Shown: positions 23,288-31,893 of the stretch, in pieces
How the letters are laid out: each line of letters starts with the position of its first letter
How positions within the stretch are numbered: the stretch's first letter is position 1
Assembly (NCBI RefSeq): GCF_036898825.1
Contig: NZ_JARUND010000002.1
Location: 434,001 to 498,000 of the forward strand
Source of the DNA: Streptomyces sp. B21-083
Lineage (GTDB): Bacteria > Actinomycetota > Actinomycetes > Streptomycetales > Streptomycetaceae
Length of the DNA stretch: 64,000 bases
Direction of reading: 5' to 3'
Translations under genes and position numbers: made by a program
Notes under the pieces: generated by a model
Databases searched by the model: none
Told to the model about the DNA's origin: nothing
What the model saw: only the letters and a program-made list of their open reading frames with translations

Positions 23288-24388
23288 TCAGCTGTCGTAG
23301 TCGATCGTGAGCGAGTCCGAGACCGGGAACGACTGGCAGGTCAGGACGTAGCCGGCGTCGACCTCGGCGGGTTCGAGGGCGTAGTTGCGGCGCATGTCGA
23401 CTTCTCCCGAGGTGACCAGCGCCCGGCAGGTGCCGCAGACGCCGCCCTTACAGGCGAACGGCAGGTCCGGGCGGGTGCGCGCGGCGCCGTCGAGGACGGT
23501 CGCCTCCCGGGACAGCGCGGTGGTGGTGGAGCGGCCGTCGAGAGTGACCGTGACCCGGCTCACCGGGCCCGCCGCGACCGCGTCCGTGTGCTGGACCTGG
23601 CGGACCGGCTGGTCGTCGGCGTAGAAGAGTTCCTGGTGGACCCGGTCCGTGGGCACGCCCAGGTTCGCCAGCAGCCGCTGGGCGTCGCGGACCATGCCGT
23701 GCGGTCCGCACAGCCACCAGTGGTCGGTGCCCGGGACGTCGACGAGGCCCGCGAGGAGCGCGGCGAGCCGTTCGGCGTCCAGCCGCCCCGACAGCAGTTC
23801 CGCCTCGCGCGGCTCACGCGACAGTACGTGCCCCAGCTGGAAGCGCGTACGGTACAGGTCCTTCAGGTCCGCCAGCTCGTCGGCGAACATCACGGTGTCC
23901 GTACGCCGGTTGCCGTACAGGAGGGTGACCTGTGAGCGGTCGTCGGCGGCCAGGACCGACTCGGTGATCGACATCATCGGGGTGATGCCGGAGCCCGCCG
24001 CGATCAGGACGTGGCTGCCGGACGCGGTGAGGTCGGGCGTGAAGGCGCCGGTCGGCGTCATCACGTCGAGCACGTCACCGGGGCGCACGCCGTCGACCAG
24101 CCAGGACGAGAACTGGCCGCCGGGCACGACCCGTACACCGATGCGGGGTCGCTCGCCGGCCGGGGCGCAGATCGAGTACGACCGGCGCTCCTCGCGCCCC
24201 TCGAACTCCCGGCGCAGGGTGAGCGACTGCCCCGGGGTGAAGGCGTACTCGGCGGCCAGGTCCGGCGGCACCTCGAAGGCGACAGCGACGGCGTCCGCGC
24301 ACAGTCGCCGCACGTCGGCGACCTTCAGGGCGTGGAAGACCGGGCGACGGCGTACCGCAGCCGTGGTCGGGGCGGTGGGCGCGGCCAT
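23288..24388 (-). CDS. paaE: Phenylacetyl-CoA 1,2-epoxidase, reductase subunit PaaE
   Basis: A 366-residue class IA-like reductase. It has an FAD-binding RRSYSICAP, an NADPH-binding GSGITPMMSI and LCGPHGM, and a C-terminal plant-type 2Fe-2S domain with CKGGVCGTCRA and LTCQ. It passes electrons from NADPH to the PaaAC diiron oxygenase. ATG 24388 overlaps the paaD stop by one base (TGATG). It is the last gene of the paaABCDE operon, in the usual order. Confidence 0.93.
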   Translation of the reverse strand: MAAPTAPTTAAVRRRPVFHALKVADVRRLCADAVAVAFEVPPDLAAEYAFTPGQSLTLRREFEGREERRSYSICAPAGERPRIGVRVVPGGQFSSWLVDGVRPGDVLDVMTPTGAFTPDLTASGSHVLIAAGSGITPMMSITESVLAADDRSQVTLLYGNRRTDTVMFADELADLKDLYRTRFQLGHVLSREPREAELLSGRLDAERLAALLAGLVDVPGTDHWWLCGPHGMVRDAQRLLANLGVPTDRVHQELFYADDQPVRQVQHTDAVAAGPVSRVTVTLDGRSTTTALSREATVLDGAARTRPDLPFACKGGVCGTCRALVTSGEVDMRRNYALEPAEVDAGYVLTCQSFPVSDSLTIDYDS

Positions 24389-24900
24389 CAGATCTCCTTG
24401 ACGTACTCGAACGGCTCGCGGCAGACGTGGCACCGCCACAGTGCCTTGCAGGAGGTGGCGGCGAAGCGGGAGGTCTCCTCGGTGTCCGCCGAGCCACAGC
24501 GGGGGCAGGGCACCGTGCGCCGGGTCGGCAGCAGAGAGAGGGCCACCGGGCCGCGCGGGGCCGCGCCGGGCGGGGCGATGCCGTGCTCGGTGAGCTTGCG
24601 GCGGCCCGCCGGGGTGATCCAGTCGCTGGTCCAGGGCGGATCGAGGACGGTACGGATCCGCACGCGCGCGAAACCCGCCGCCCGCAGCCGGGCGGAGACG
24701 GCGGCGCGCATCTCGGCCATCGCGGGGCAGCCCGAGTAGGTCGGGGTAAGGCTCGCCACCACCGTCCCGTCCCCGGTCAGCTCCACGTCTCGCAGGACGC
24801 CGAGGTCGGCCAGGGTCAGCATGGGCAACTCGGGGTCCGGCACCCCCTCGGCGATGCCGCGGGCGCGCCGGACGTCCTCGATCCCGGTCGCGGTCACCAT
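24388..24900 (-). CDS. paaD: Phenylacetyl-CoA epoxidase assembly protein PaaD
   Basis: A 170-residue protein with an N-terminal MIP18/DUF59-type domain (VPDPELPMLTLADLGVLRDVEL, TYSGCPAM) and a C-terminal Cys-rich module CPRCGSADTEETSRFAATSCKALWRCHVC that likely binds zinc. PaaD is needed for assembly or metal-cofactor maturation of the epoxidase. ATG 24900 lies inside the paaC 3' end (7-base overlap). Order and length match other actinomycete paa operons. Confidence 0.92.
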   Translation of the reverse strand: MVTATGIEDVRRARGIAEGVPDPELPMLTLADLGVLRDVELTGDGTVVASLTPTYSGCPAMAEMRAAVSARLRAAGFARVRIRTVLDPPWTSDWITPAGRRKLTEHGIAPPGAAPRGPVALSLLPTRRTVPCPRCGSADTEETSRFAATSCKALWRCHVCREPFEYVKEI

Positions 24901-25775
24901 GTCGCCTCCGGGTGGGCGCGGGCCACGCTCTGCAACTCGGCGAGCAGCGGGGCGAGATGTTCTGTGTGCTGTCCTTCGCGTCCGGCGCCGTGCGTGATTG
25001 GTGGAACGGGCGGCATGGGCAGTCCGGCGGCCGCGGTGACCTGCCGCAGCACCTCGACGACTTCGCCCTGGACGTCGTACGCCGTGAACAACTCGCCCAG
25101 ATACGGGGCGACTTCGTCCAGGGCGGTGCGCGTCCGCCGGTGGGACTCGTCGGTGCCGTCGCCGAGCCGGACGGCCCACTCGGCCGCGTACTGACGGTGG
25201 TACGTCAGTTCCTTGACGCCCTTCGCGGCGATCGCGGCGAGCACCGGATCCCGGTGGGCGGCGAGCCGTTCGAAGTGCGCGAGCCGCCAGCTGGACAGCA
25301 CCAGCAGCCGCACGATCGAGAACGCGAAGTCCCCGATGGGCAGTTCGGCCAGACGCACGTTGCGGAAGTCACCCGCGTCCCGGAGGTAGGCGTACGCGTC
25401 CTCGTCGCGTCCGGTGCCGTCGACCTGGCCGGCGCGCGCGTACAGCAGACGGGCCTGGCCGAGCAGGTCGAGGCCGAGGTTGGCGAGCGCGACCTCCTCC
25501 TCCAACTCGGGGGCGCGGGTGCACCACTCGGCCAGCCGTTGGGCCGACACCAGGGCGTCGTCGGCGAGTTCGACGCAGGTCCCGGCCAGTTCTCCGGCGT
25601 CGACGCCGTCGGGCACGGTGGTGTCGACGCCGTACAGGGGGTCCTCGAACCCGGTGCCGAAGGCCCAGCGGGCGTCACTGCCGTCGTCGTGCCCCTCGGC
25701 GAGGGAGAGATAGACGTGCTCGTCATCGTGGCCGTGGTCGCTGTGGTTGTCGCTGACGTTGTCGTTGTCGTTCAT
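24894..25775 (-). CDS. paaC: Phenylacetyl-CoA epoxidase structural subunit PaaC
   Basis: A 293-residue ferritin-like helical protein. Conserved stretches include LADDALVSAQRLAEWCTRAPELEEEVALANLGLDLLGQARLLY, DFAFSIVRL and KELTYHRQYAAEW. PaaC pairs with PaaA and is structurally required but has a degenerate metal site. The first 20 residues are an unusual Asp/His/Asn-rich string (NDNDNVSDNHSDHGHDDEH), absent from the family core. The true start might be later, although no better ribosome site is obvious. It ends inside paaD. Confidence 0.92.
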   Translation of the reverse strand: MNDNDNVSDNHSDHGHDDEHVYLSLAEGHDDGSDARWAFGTGFEDPLYGVDTTVPDGVDAGELAGTCVELADDALVSAQRLAEWCTRAPELEEEVALANLGLDLLGQARLLYARAGQVDGTGRDEDAYAYLRDAGDFRNVRLAELPIGDFAFSIVRLLVLSSWRLAHFERLAAHRDPVLAAIAAKGVKELTYHRQYAAEWAVRLGDGTDESHRRTRTALDEVAPYLGELFTAYDVQGEVVEVLRQVTAAAGLPMPPVPPITHGAGREGQHTEHLAPLLAELQSVARAHPEATW

Positions 25776-25795
25776 GTCCGCTGCTCCTCTCCCGG

Positions 25796-26113
25796 CTAGA
25801 TGTGGGGGACGTCGTCGGGGATGTCGTAGAAGGTCGGGTGGCGGTAGACCTTGTCGGCGCTCGGTGCGAAGAACGGGTCCTTCTCGTCGCGCGAGGAGGC
25901 GGCGATGTGCTCGGAGCGCACCACCCAGATGCTCACGCCTTCGTTGCGCCGCGTGTACAGGTCACGCGCGTGGGTGAGCGCCATCCGGTCGTCGGCCGCG
26001 TGCAACGAGCCCACGTGGACGTGGTTCAGGCCTCGCTTGCCGCGTACGAACACCTCGTACAGCGGCCACTCGTTCGAGGACGAGCCCTCGCTCCTGGCCA
26101 GGTCGTCGCTCAT
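25796..26113 (-). CDS. paaB: Phenylacetyl-CoA epoxidase subunit PaaB
   Basis: A 105-residue protein with the PaaB pattern [51 protein letters not shown]. It bridges PaaAC heterodimers in the oxygenase complex. Its ATG overlaps the paaA stop by four bases (26110-26113). Length and order are typical. Confidence 0.93.
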   Translation of the reverse strand: MSDDLARSEGSSSNEWPLYEVFVRGKRGLNHVHVGSLHAADDRMALTHARDLYTRRNEGVSIWVVRSEHIAASSRDEKDPFFAPSADKVYRHPTFYDIPDDVPHI

Positions 26114-27108
26114 GCCACCGCCTCCTTCGCGGCCCGCGCGCGCTGTTTGGCGGCGTGCGCGGTGGCCGCCTCGCGCACCCAGGCGCCCTCTTCGTGTGCG
26201 GTCCGGCGGCGTGCCACCCGTTCGGTGTTGCAGGGGCCGCCGCCCTTGATGACGCGCGTCAGCTCGTCCCAGTCAGGAGTGCCGAAGTCGTGGTGGCCGC
26301 GCTCCTCGTTCCAGCGCAGCTCCGGGTCGGGCAGGGTGACGCCTAGCTTGTCGGCCTGCGGGACGGTCATGTCGACGAAGCGCCGGCGCAGTTCGTCGTT
26401 GGTGTGGCGCTTGATCTTCCAGGCCATGGACTGCGCGGAGTTGGGCGACGCGTCGTCGGGCGGGCCGAACATCATCAGCGAGGGCCACCACCAGCGGTCG
26501 ACGGCGTCCTGGACCATGGCGCGCTGTTCCTCCGTACCGCGCATCATCGTCATCAGCAGCTCGTAACCCTGCCGCTGATGGAAGGACTCCTCCTTGCAGA
26601 TCCGCACCATCGCGCGCGCGTACGGCCCGTACGAGCTCCGGCACAGGGGCACCTGGTTGCAGATCGCCGCGCCGTCCACGAACCAGCCGATCACGCCGAC
26701 GTCGGCGAAGCTCGGCGTCGGGTAGTTGAAGATCGACGAGTACTTCTGGCGGCCCTCGATGAGCCGCTCGGTGAGGTCCGCGCGGTCGGCGCCGAGCGTC
26801 TCGGCTGCCGAATACAGATACAGCCCATGTCCGGCCTCGTCCTGGACCTTCGCGAAGAGGATCGCCTTGCGGCGCAGCGAGGGCGCGCGTGTGATCCACT
26901 CGCCCTCCGGCTGCATGCCGATGATCTCCGAGTGAGCGTGCTGGGCGATCTGCCGGATCAGCGTCTTCCGGTAGCCCTCGGGCATCCAGTCGCGCGGCTC
27001 GATCCGGCGGTCGCGCGCGATCGTCGCCTCGAAGTGCTCACCGAGCAGCCCCTCGCCGGGCTGCTCGGCGCCGCCCGTGTCCGAGGCGGCGGAGTGTGTC
27101 GTCGTCAT
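26110..27108 (-). CDS. paaA: Phenylacetyl-CoA epoxidase catalytic subunit PaaA
   Basis: A 332-residue diiron oxygenase subunit. Iron ligands are visible in [13 protein letters not shown] and [26 protein letters not shown] and [15 protein letters not shown] are further family marks. It converts phenylacetyl-CoA to the ring-1,2-epoxide, the first committed step of aerobic phenylacetate breakdown. ATG 27108 was chosen because homologues start near here; the upstream 25 codons cross the presumed operator at 27125-27142. It is the first gene of the operon. No phenylacetate-CoA ligase or ring hydrolase genes are present in the window. Confidence 0.93.
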   Translation of the reverse strand: MTTTHSAASDTGGAEQPGEGLLGEHFEATIARDRRIEPRDWMPEGYRKTLIRQIAQHAHSEIIGMQPEGEWITRAPSLRRKAILFAKVQDEAGHGLYLYSAAETLGADRADLTERLIEGRQKYSSIFNYPTPSFADVGVIGWFVDGAAICNQVPLCRSSYGPYARAMVRICKEESFHQRQGYELLMTMMRGTEEQRAMVQDAVDRWWWPSLMMFGPPDDASPNSAQSMAWKIKRHTNDELRRRFVDMTVPQADKLGVTLPDPELRWNEERGHHDFGTPDWDELTRVIKGGGPCNTERVARRRTAHEEGAWVREAATAHAAKQRARAAKEAVA

Positions 27109-27124
27109 CGATACCCGCTCCCCA

Positions 27125-27142
27125 ACCGACCATTCGTTCGGT
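27125..27142. promoter_or_regulatory. Candidate PaaR/TetR-type operator before paaA
   Basis: ACCGACCATTCGTTCGGT is an imperfect inverted repeat with ACCGA/TCGGT arms, 17 bases upstream of the paaA start. TetR-type PaaR regulators of actinobacterial paa operons bind ACCGA..TCGGT-like palindromes, so this is the probable repressor site. No paaR gene is present in the window. Confidence 0.55.
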
Positions 27143-27188
27143 ACCAGTGTGACGACTTTTCCCCGCCCGCACAAGGTTGTCAAGACCG

Positions 27189-27317
27189 TCAGCAGGTGGC
27201 GCAGCCGCCGCTGATGTCGTACACCGCGCTGGTGCGGAGCCGTTCGGCGGTGGCCGCGCCGAGTGCGCGAGTACCCCCGGTGACCAGGGCCGATCAGGCG
27301 GGCACCCGGTCGCTCAC
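27189..27317 (-). pseudogene. Internally deleted short-chain dehydrogenase (SDR) remnant
   Basis: Read from GTG 27317, the frame gives VSDRVPA, an in-frame stop, [21 protein letters not shown], then [13 protein letters not shown] and a stop. The first part is the N-terminal NAD-binding motif of an SDR (TGxxxGxG form TGGTRALG). The second is the typical VYDISGG...T C terminus. About 200 residues including the Ser-Tyr-Lys catalytic region are missing. It lies just downstream of the dehydratase gene on the same strand, so it is probably the relic of a sugar-acid pathway dehydrogenase. Confidence 0.65.
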
Positions 27318-27327
27318 GAGGGGCACA

Positions 27328-29040
27328 TCAGTGCGATTCACGGCTGACCTCGGAGCCGCTGGAGCCGATGAGGAAGTCCAGGTCGGCGCCCGTGTCGGCC
27401 TGCTGGACGTGGTCGACGTACAGGCGTTCCCAGCCCCTGCGGGGGTTGGCGAAGCCGGTGACCGTGGCCTCGTCGGGGGTCCTGCGGGCGAGTTCGTCGG
27501 CGGGTACGTCGACGTCGAGGCGCCGGGTTTCGACGTCCAGGATGATGACGTCGCCGGTGCGGACGAGGGCGAGGGGGCCGCCGGCCGCCGCTTCCGGGGC
27601 CACGTGCAGGACGACGGTGCCGTACGCGGTACCGCTCATCCGGCCGTCGCAGACCCGGACCATGTCACGGACGCCCTGTTCCAGGAGCTTCTTCGGCAGC
27701 GGCATGTTGGACACCTCGGGCATGCCCGGGTAGCCTCTGGGGCCGCAGCCGCGCAGGACGAGCACGGAGTCGGCGTCCACATCTAGGTCCGGGTCGTCGA
27801 TACGGGCGTGGAAGTCCTCGATCGAGTCGAAGACGACCGCGCGGCCCCGGTGGCGCAGCAGGTGCGGGGAGGCCGCCGCCGGTTTGACGAGCGCTCCGTC
27901 GGGGGCGAGGTTGCCGCGCAGGACCGCGATACCGCCCTCCGCGACCAACGGCTTCGCGCGGGTGCGGATGACCTCCGTGTCCCAGATGGGCGCGTCGTCG
28001 AGGTGGTTCACCAGGGGCTCTCCGGTGACGGTGAGGGCGTCCGGATCGAGCAGGTCGCGCACCTCGCGCAGAACGGCGGACAGGCCTCCGGCGCGGTGGA
28101 AGTCCTCCATGAGGAAGCGGCCGGCCGGCTGGAGGTCGACGAGGACCGGGACACGCGAGCCGATCCGGTCGAAGTCGTCGAGCGACAGGGGGATGCCCAG
28201 GCGGCCGGCGATGGCCAGCAGGTGGACGACGGCGTTGGTCGACCCGCCGATGGCGGCCAGGGCGACGATCGCGTTGTGGAAGGACGCCTTGGTCAGGAAG
28301 GTGGCGGGGCGACGGTCGGCGGCGACCATGTCCACCGCGAGCCTGCCGGTGCCGTGGGCGGCTTCCAGCAGTCGGCTGTCGGGCGCCGGGATACCGGCCA
28401 CCCCCGGCACGATCGTGCCCAGCGCCTCGGCCACCAGGGCCATTGTCGAGGCGGTGCCCATGGTGTTGCAGTGCCCTCGGCTGCGGATCATCGACGACTC
28501 GGAGCGGGTGAACTGCTCCTGGGACAGCGTGCCCGCCCGGACCTCCTCCGACAGCCGCCACACGTCGGTGCCGCAGCCCAGCGGTGTCCCCCGGAAGGTC
28601 CCGGTCAGCATGGGCCCGCCGGGGACGACGACCGCGGGCAGGTCCACCGAGGCGGCGGCCATCAGCAGTGAGGGGATCGTCTTGTCGCAGCCGCCCAGCA
28701 GGACGACTCCGTCGACGGGGTTGGCCCGCAGCATCTCCTCCGTGGCCATCGCCGCCATGTTCCGCCAGAGCATGGCGGTGGGCCGTACCTGTGTCTCGCC
28801 CAGGGACACCACCGGCAGGTCCAGGGGGATGCCCCCGGCCTCGTACACCCCGTTGCGGACCGAGGCCGCCACCTCGTTCAGGTGCGCGTTGCAGGGGGTC
28901 AGGTCCGAGGCGGTGTTGGCGATGGCGATCTGCGGCCGGCCGGTGAAGGCGTCGTCCGGTGCGCCCCTGCGCATCCAGGCCCGGTGGATGTAGGCGTTGC
29001 GCCCCTGCCCCTCGTACCACTGTGCGCTGCGAAGCTTCAC
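27328..29040 (-). CDS. IlvD/Edd-family sugar-acid dehydratase
   Basis: A 570-residue Fe-S dehydratase of the IlvD/Edd superfamily. The cluster and metal cysteines are in LTPCNAHL, LLGGCDKTIPSLL and RSRGHCNTMGTAST. The start RSAQWYEGQGRNAYIHRAWMRRG and the pathway context fit sugar-acid dehydratases (arabinonate, xylonate or fuconate type) better than branched-chain IlvD. GTG 29040 was chosen by family start; GGAAAGAG lies upstream. It is divergent from an IclR gene and near FAH-family and zinc-dehydrogenase genes, together a non-phosphorylative route converting an aldonate to 2-keto-3-deoxy and then diketo acids. The exact sugar is unknown. Confidence 0.88.
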   Translation of the reverse strand: MKLRSAQWYEGQGRNAYIHRAWMRRGAPDDAFTGRPQIAIANTASDLTPCNAHLNEVAASVRNGVYEAGGIPLDLPVVSLGETQVRPTAMLWRNMAAMATEEMLRANPVDGVVLLGGCDKTIPSLLMAAASVDLPAVVVPGGPMLTGTFRGTPLGCGTDVWRLSEEVRAGTLSQEQFTRSESSMIRSRGHCNTMGTASTMALVAEALGTIVPGVAGIPAPDSRLLEAAHGTGRLAVDMVAADRRPATFLTKASFHNAIVALAAIGGSTNAVVHLLAIAGRLGIPLSLDDFDRIGSRVPVLVDLQPAGRFLMEDFHRAGGLSAVLREVRDLLDPDALTVTGEPLVNHLDDAPIWDTEVIRTRAKPLVAEGGIAVLRGNLAPDGALVKPAAASPHLLRHRGRAVVFDSIEDFHARIDDPDLDVDADSVLVLRGCGPRGYPGMPEVSNMPLPKKLLEQGVRDMVRVCDGRMSGTAYGTVVLHVAPEAAAGGPLALVRTGDVIILDVETRRLDVDVPADELARRTPDEATVTGFANPRRGWERLYVDHVQQADTGADLDFLIGSSGSEVSRESH

Positions 29041-29052
29041 CGTCGACTCTTT

Positions 29053-29063
29053 CCAATAATTGG
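29053..29063. promoter_or_regulatory. Candidate IclR operator in divergent promoter
   Basis: CCAATAATTGG is a perfect palindrome (5-base arms, one central base) in the 49-base gap between the divergent dehydratase and IclR genes. An AT-rich palindrome in so GC-rich a background is a likely regulator site. Confidence 0.45.
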
Positions 29064-29089
29064 CATCATGGTCTAACCTTCGGAACCTC

Positions 29090-29920
29090 ATGGAGCATAG
29101 ACAGCTGGACGAGGGAACGTCAGCCCCCGTGGGTGAGGAAGTCGCCGGGAGCGACGGTGACGTCTCGCGTCTCGTGGGTTCCGACCGGGTGCTCGCCGTC
29201 CTCAAGGAGCTGGCGCGGTATCCCGACGGTGTGGGCCTGGAGGAGCTGACCCGGGTGATCGGCAGCCCCAAGCCGACCGTGCACCGGGCGCTGGTGGCCC
29301 TGCGCCGGGCCGGACTGGCCGACCAGGGGGCCCGCGGTCGCTACGTTCTGGGCGACGAGTTCCTGCGGATGGCCTTCGCCCACCACGAGGACCGCCCCGA
29401 GCACGTCCGGGTACGTCCCGTACTGGAGGCGCTGGCCCACCGGTTCGGCGAGACGGCGCACTACGCGGTCCTCGACGGCCGGGAGGTCGTCTACCGCGCC
29501 AAGGTCGACCCGCCCACCGGTGGCGTACGGCTGACGTCGACGGTGGGCGGCCGGAATCCCGCCCACGCGACCGGCGTCGGAAAGACGCTGCTCGCCCACC
29601 GGTTGGACACCCTGGCGGCGGTCGAGGCATGGATAGGCGACTCGCCCCTGGAACACCGCACCCCCCGGACCCTGTGCACGGCCGCCGACCTCTACGCCGA
29701 CCTGCGGGTCACCCGCGACCGGGGGTACGCCGTGGACGACCAGGAGAACGAGCCGGGCGTCAACTGCCTCTCCCTGCCCGTGTACGCGACCTCGCCGACG
29801 GCTCCCTCCGGCGCCGTGAGCGTCAGCGCGCTCACCTACCGGACGCCGCTGCACAGCCTGGTCGACGCGGTCGACGAGATCCGGGCCCTGCTCGGCCCCT
29901 TGGCAGAGCCCCGCCGCTGA
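29090..29920 (+). CDS. IclR-family transcriptional regulator
   Basis: A 276-residue regulator with an N-terminal winged helix (GSDRVLAVLKELARYPDGVGLEELTRVIGSPKPTVHRALVALRRAGLADQ) and a GAF-like IclR effector domain (YAVLDGREVVYRAKVD, HATGVGKTLLAH, GYAVDDQENEPGVNCLSLPV). ATG 29090 was chosen; a TTG at 29060 is also in frame but would overlap the operator candidate. It is divergent from the dehydratase and upstream of the FAH and dehydrogenase genes, so it is the likely pathway regulator responding to a sugar acid or keto acid. Confidence 0.9.
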   Translation: MEHRQLDEGTSAPVGEEVAGSDGDVSRLVGSDRVLAVLKELARYPDGVGLEELTRVIGSPKPTVHRALVALRRAGLADQGARGRYVLGDEFLRMAFAHHEDRPEHVRVRPVLEALAHRFGETAHYAVLDGREVVYRAKVDPPTGGVRLTSTVGGRNPAHATGVGKTLLAHRLDTLAAVEAWIGDSPLEHRTPRTLCTAADLYADLRVTRDRGYAVDDQENEPGVNCLSLPVYATSPTAPSGAVSVSALTYRTPLHSLVDAVDEIRALLGPLAEPRR

Positions 29921-29980
29921 CGAACAGCATGCCGGCCCTCAACCCCCACCGCTTCGCCCCTCGAACTGGAGACTGACCCC

Positions 29981-30841
29981 GTGTATCTCATGCGTATCGG
30001 TGCCGCAGGTGCCGAAAAGCCTGTCGCCCGCGTCGACGACGAGACGTACGTCGACCTCTCCGACATCGTCTCGGACTTCGACGAGGCGTTCTTCGGGTCG
30101 GGCGGCCTCGACCGTGTCCGCCCTGTCGTGGCCGAGCGGACGGCCGCCGGCCGGGTGTCCCGTTTCGCCGGGGAGCGGATCGGCGCCCCGATCGCCCGCC
30201 CGCACCAGCTCCTGTGCATCGGGCTCAACTACCGTGACCACGCGGCGGAGAGCGGCATGGCCGTGCCTGACGAGCCGATCCTGTTCACCAAGTCGCCCAA
30301 CACCCTCGTCGGCCCGGACGACGATGTACGCATCCCGCGCGGTTCGACCAGGACCGACTGGGAGGTGGAGCTCGGGATCGTGATCGGCCGCCGCACCAGC
30401 TACCTCGACTCGGTCGAGGAGGCGCGCGACGCCATCGCCGGGTACGTCGTCGTCAACGACGTCAGTGAGCGCGCCTTCCAGTTGGAGCGAGGCGGGCAGT
30501 GGGCGAAGGGCAAGTCCGCCGAGACGTTCAACCCGGCGGGCCCCTGGCTGGCCACCACCGACGAGATCGACGACGTCCTCGCGCTCGACATGTGGCTCGA
30601 CGTCAACGGTGTCCGCCGCCAGACCGGCAACACCAAGACCATGATCTTCGACCCGTACTTCATCGTGCACTACCTGAGCCAGTTCCTCGTCCTGGAACCC
30701 GGCGACCTGATCAACACCGGCACCCCGCCCGGCGTCGGCATGGGCCTGAACCCGTTCGTGTATCTCCGGGCCGGTGATGTGATGGAGTTGGGCATCACCC
30801 GCCTCGGCAGCCAGCGTCAGCACGTGCTCGGCCCACGGTGA
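29981..30841 (+). CDS. Fumarylacetoacetate hydrolase-family protein (diketo-acid hydrolase)
   Basis: A 286-residue FAH-family enzyme. Conserved marks are LCIGLNYRDHAAESG, the metal-ligand segment TDWEVELGIVIGRR, GYVVVNDVSERAFQ, KSAETFNPAGPW and INTGTPPGVGMG. In sugar-acid pathways such enzymes (LRA6/2,4-diketo-3-deoxy-fuconate or rhamnonate hydrolase type) split a diketo acid to pyruvate plus a hydroxy acid. GTG 29981 follows GGAGA. Its TGA overlaps the GTG of the next dehydrogenase (GTGA), showing coupling. Specificity is inferred from neighbours; other acylpyruvase functions remain possible. Confidence 0.87.
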   Translation: MYLMRIGAAGAEKPVARVDDETYVDLSDIVSDFDEAFFGSGGLDRVRPVVAERTAAGRVSRFAGERIGAPIARPHQLLCIGLNYRDHAAESGMAVPDEPILFTKSPNTLVGPDDDVRIPRGSTRTDWEVELGIVIGRRTSYLDSVEEARDAIAGYVVVNDVSERAFQLERGGQWAKGKSAETFNPAGPWLATTDEIDDVLALDMWLDVNGVRRQTGNTKTMIFDPYFIVHYLSQFLVLEPGDLINTGTPPGVGMGLNPFVYLRAGDVMELGITRLGSQRQHVLGPR

Positions 30842-31872
30842 CCGCCCGCCGTCTCATGCGCGCGTTCGTCCTGACGGCCCCCGGGAAGTACGGCGTCCAG
30901 GAGGTCCCCGCCCCGGTGGCGGACCCCGGCGAGGTCGTCGTCGACGTCGAGCGGGTCGGCGTGTGCGGTACCGACATGGAGTTCTTCACCGGCGCGATGG
31001 CCTATCTCCACCAGGGCCACTCCGCCTATCCGATGCGCCTCGGCCACGAGTGGTCGGGGCGGGTCGCGGCGGTCGGCGACGGGGTCGATCCCGGGTGGAT
31101 CGGCCGCCGGGTCATGGGTGACACCATGCTCGGCTGCGGTGCCTGCCGCCGCTGCCGACGGGGCAGTCAGCACGTGTGCGAGAAACGGCAGGAGGTCGGT
31201 ATCCGCGGGGAGCGGGCCGGTGCTCTGGCCGAGCAACTCGCGGTGCCGGTCTCCTCGTTGCACGTCCTGCCGGACTCCGTGGACGCGGTGCTGGGCGCCC
31301 TGGTGGAGCCCGGGGGCAACGCCTTGCGCGCCGCCCGGGCGGCGCAACTGCGTCCTGGCGACCGGGCGTTGGTCCTTGGTCCGGGGACGATCGGCCTCCT
31401 GGTCGCGATGTTCGCCCGTGCCGCCGGTGCGGAGGTCCACCTGATGGGCGCCGCCGACGCCTCGCTCGCCTTCGCCCGCGAGCTGGGCTTCGAGCACACC
31501 TGGCGGGAGGACACCGTCCCGGATCTGCCGTACGACGCTGTCGTGGACGCCTCCAACGCCGTCCATCTTCCGGACCTCGCCCTGAGGTTGGTCGAACCTG
31601 CGGGCCATGTCGTCTACATCGGTCTGGCCGGCGAGCCGAGCCGCGTCGACACTCGCGCGCTCGTGCTGGGTGACGTCACCGCGGTCGGCGTCCTGTCGGC
31701 GTCCCCCGGTCTCGACGCCACCATCCTGGCTTACGCCGAGGGTTCGGTCGATCCGAGACCCCTCGTCGCGGCGACGGTGGGCCTGGACCAGGTCGGAGCC
31801 GTCCTCGCGGGTGAGCGGCCGGTGGGCGCGGGTCCCGGACCGAAGTTCCATGTCGACCCGCGCCTGGAGTGA
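30838..31872 (+). CDS. Zinc-dependent medium-chain alcohol/sugar dehydrogenase
   Basis: A 344-residue MDR enzyme. Catalytic zinc ligands lie in VGVCGTD and LGHEWSG, with a structural-zinc lobe CGACRRCRRGSQHVC and the cofactor-binding VLGPGTIGLL. It probably oxidises a polyol, sugar or 3-deoxy sugar acid in the pathway shared with the dehydratase and FAH hydrolase. It starts at GTG 30838 overlapping the previous stop. An ATG seven codons later is an alternative start. It is convergent with the 31894 gene, 21 bases apart. Confidence 0.88.
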   Translation: MTARRLMRAFVLTAPGKYGVQEVPAPVADPGEVVVDVERVGVCGTDMEFFTGAMAYLHQGHSAYPMRLGHEWSGRVAAVGDGVDPGWIGRRVMGDTMLGCGACRRCRRGSQHVCEKRQEVGIRGERAGALAEQLAVPVSSLHVLPDSVDAVLGALVEPGGNALRAARAAQLRPGDRALVLGPGTIGLLVAMFARAAGAEVHLMGAADASLAFARELGFEHTWREDTVPDLPYDAVVDASNAVHLPDLALRLVEPAGHVVYIGLAGEPSRVDTRALVLGDVTAVGVLSASPGLDATILAYAEGSVDPRPLVAATVGLDQVGAVLAGERPVGAGPGPKFHVDPRLE

Positions 31873-31893
31873 GCCGGTTCAGAGTGCGGCGGT

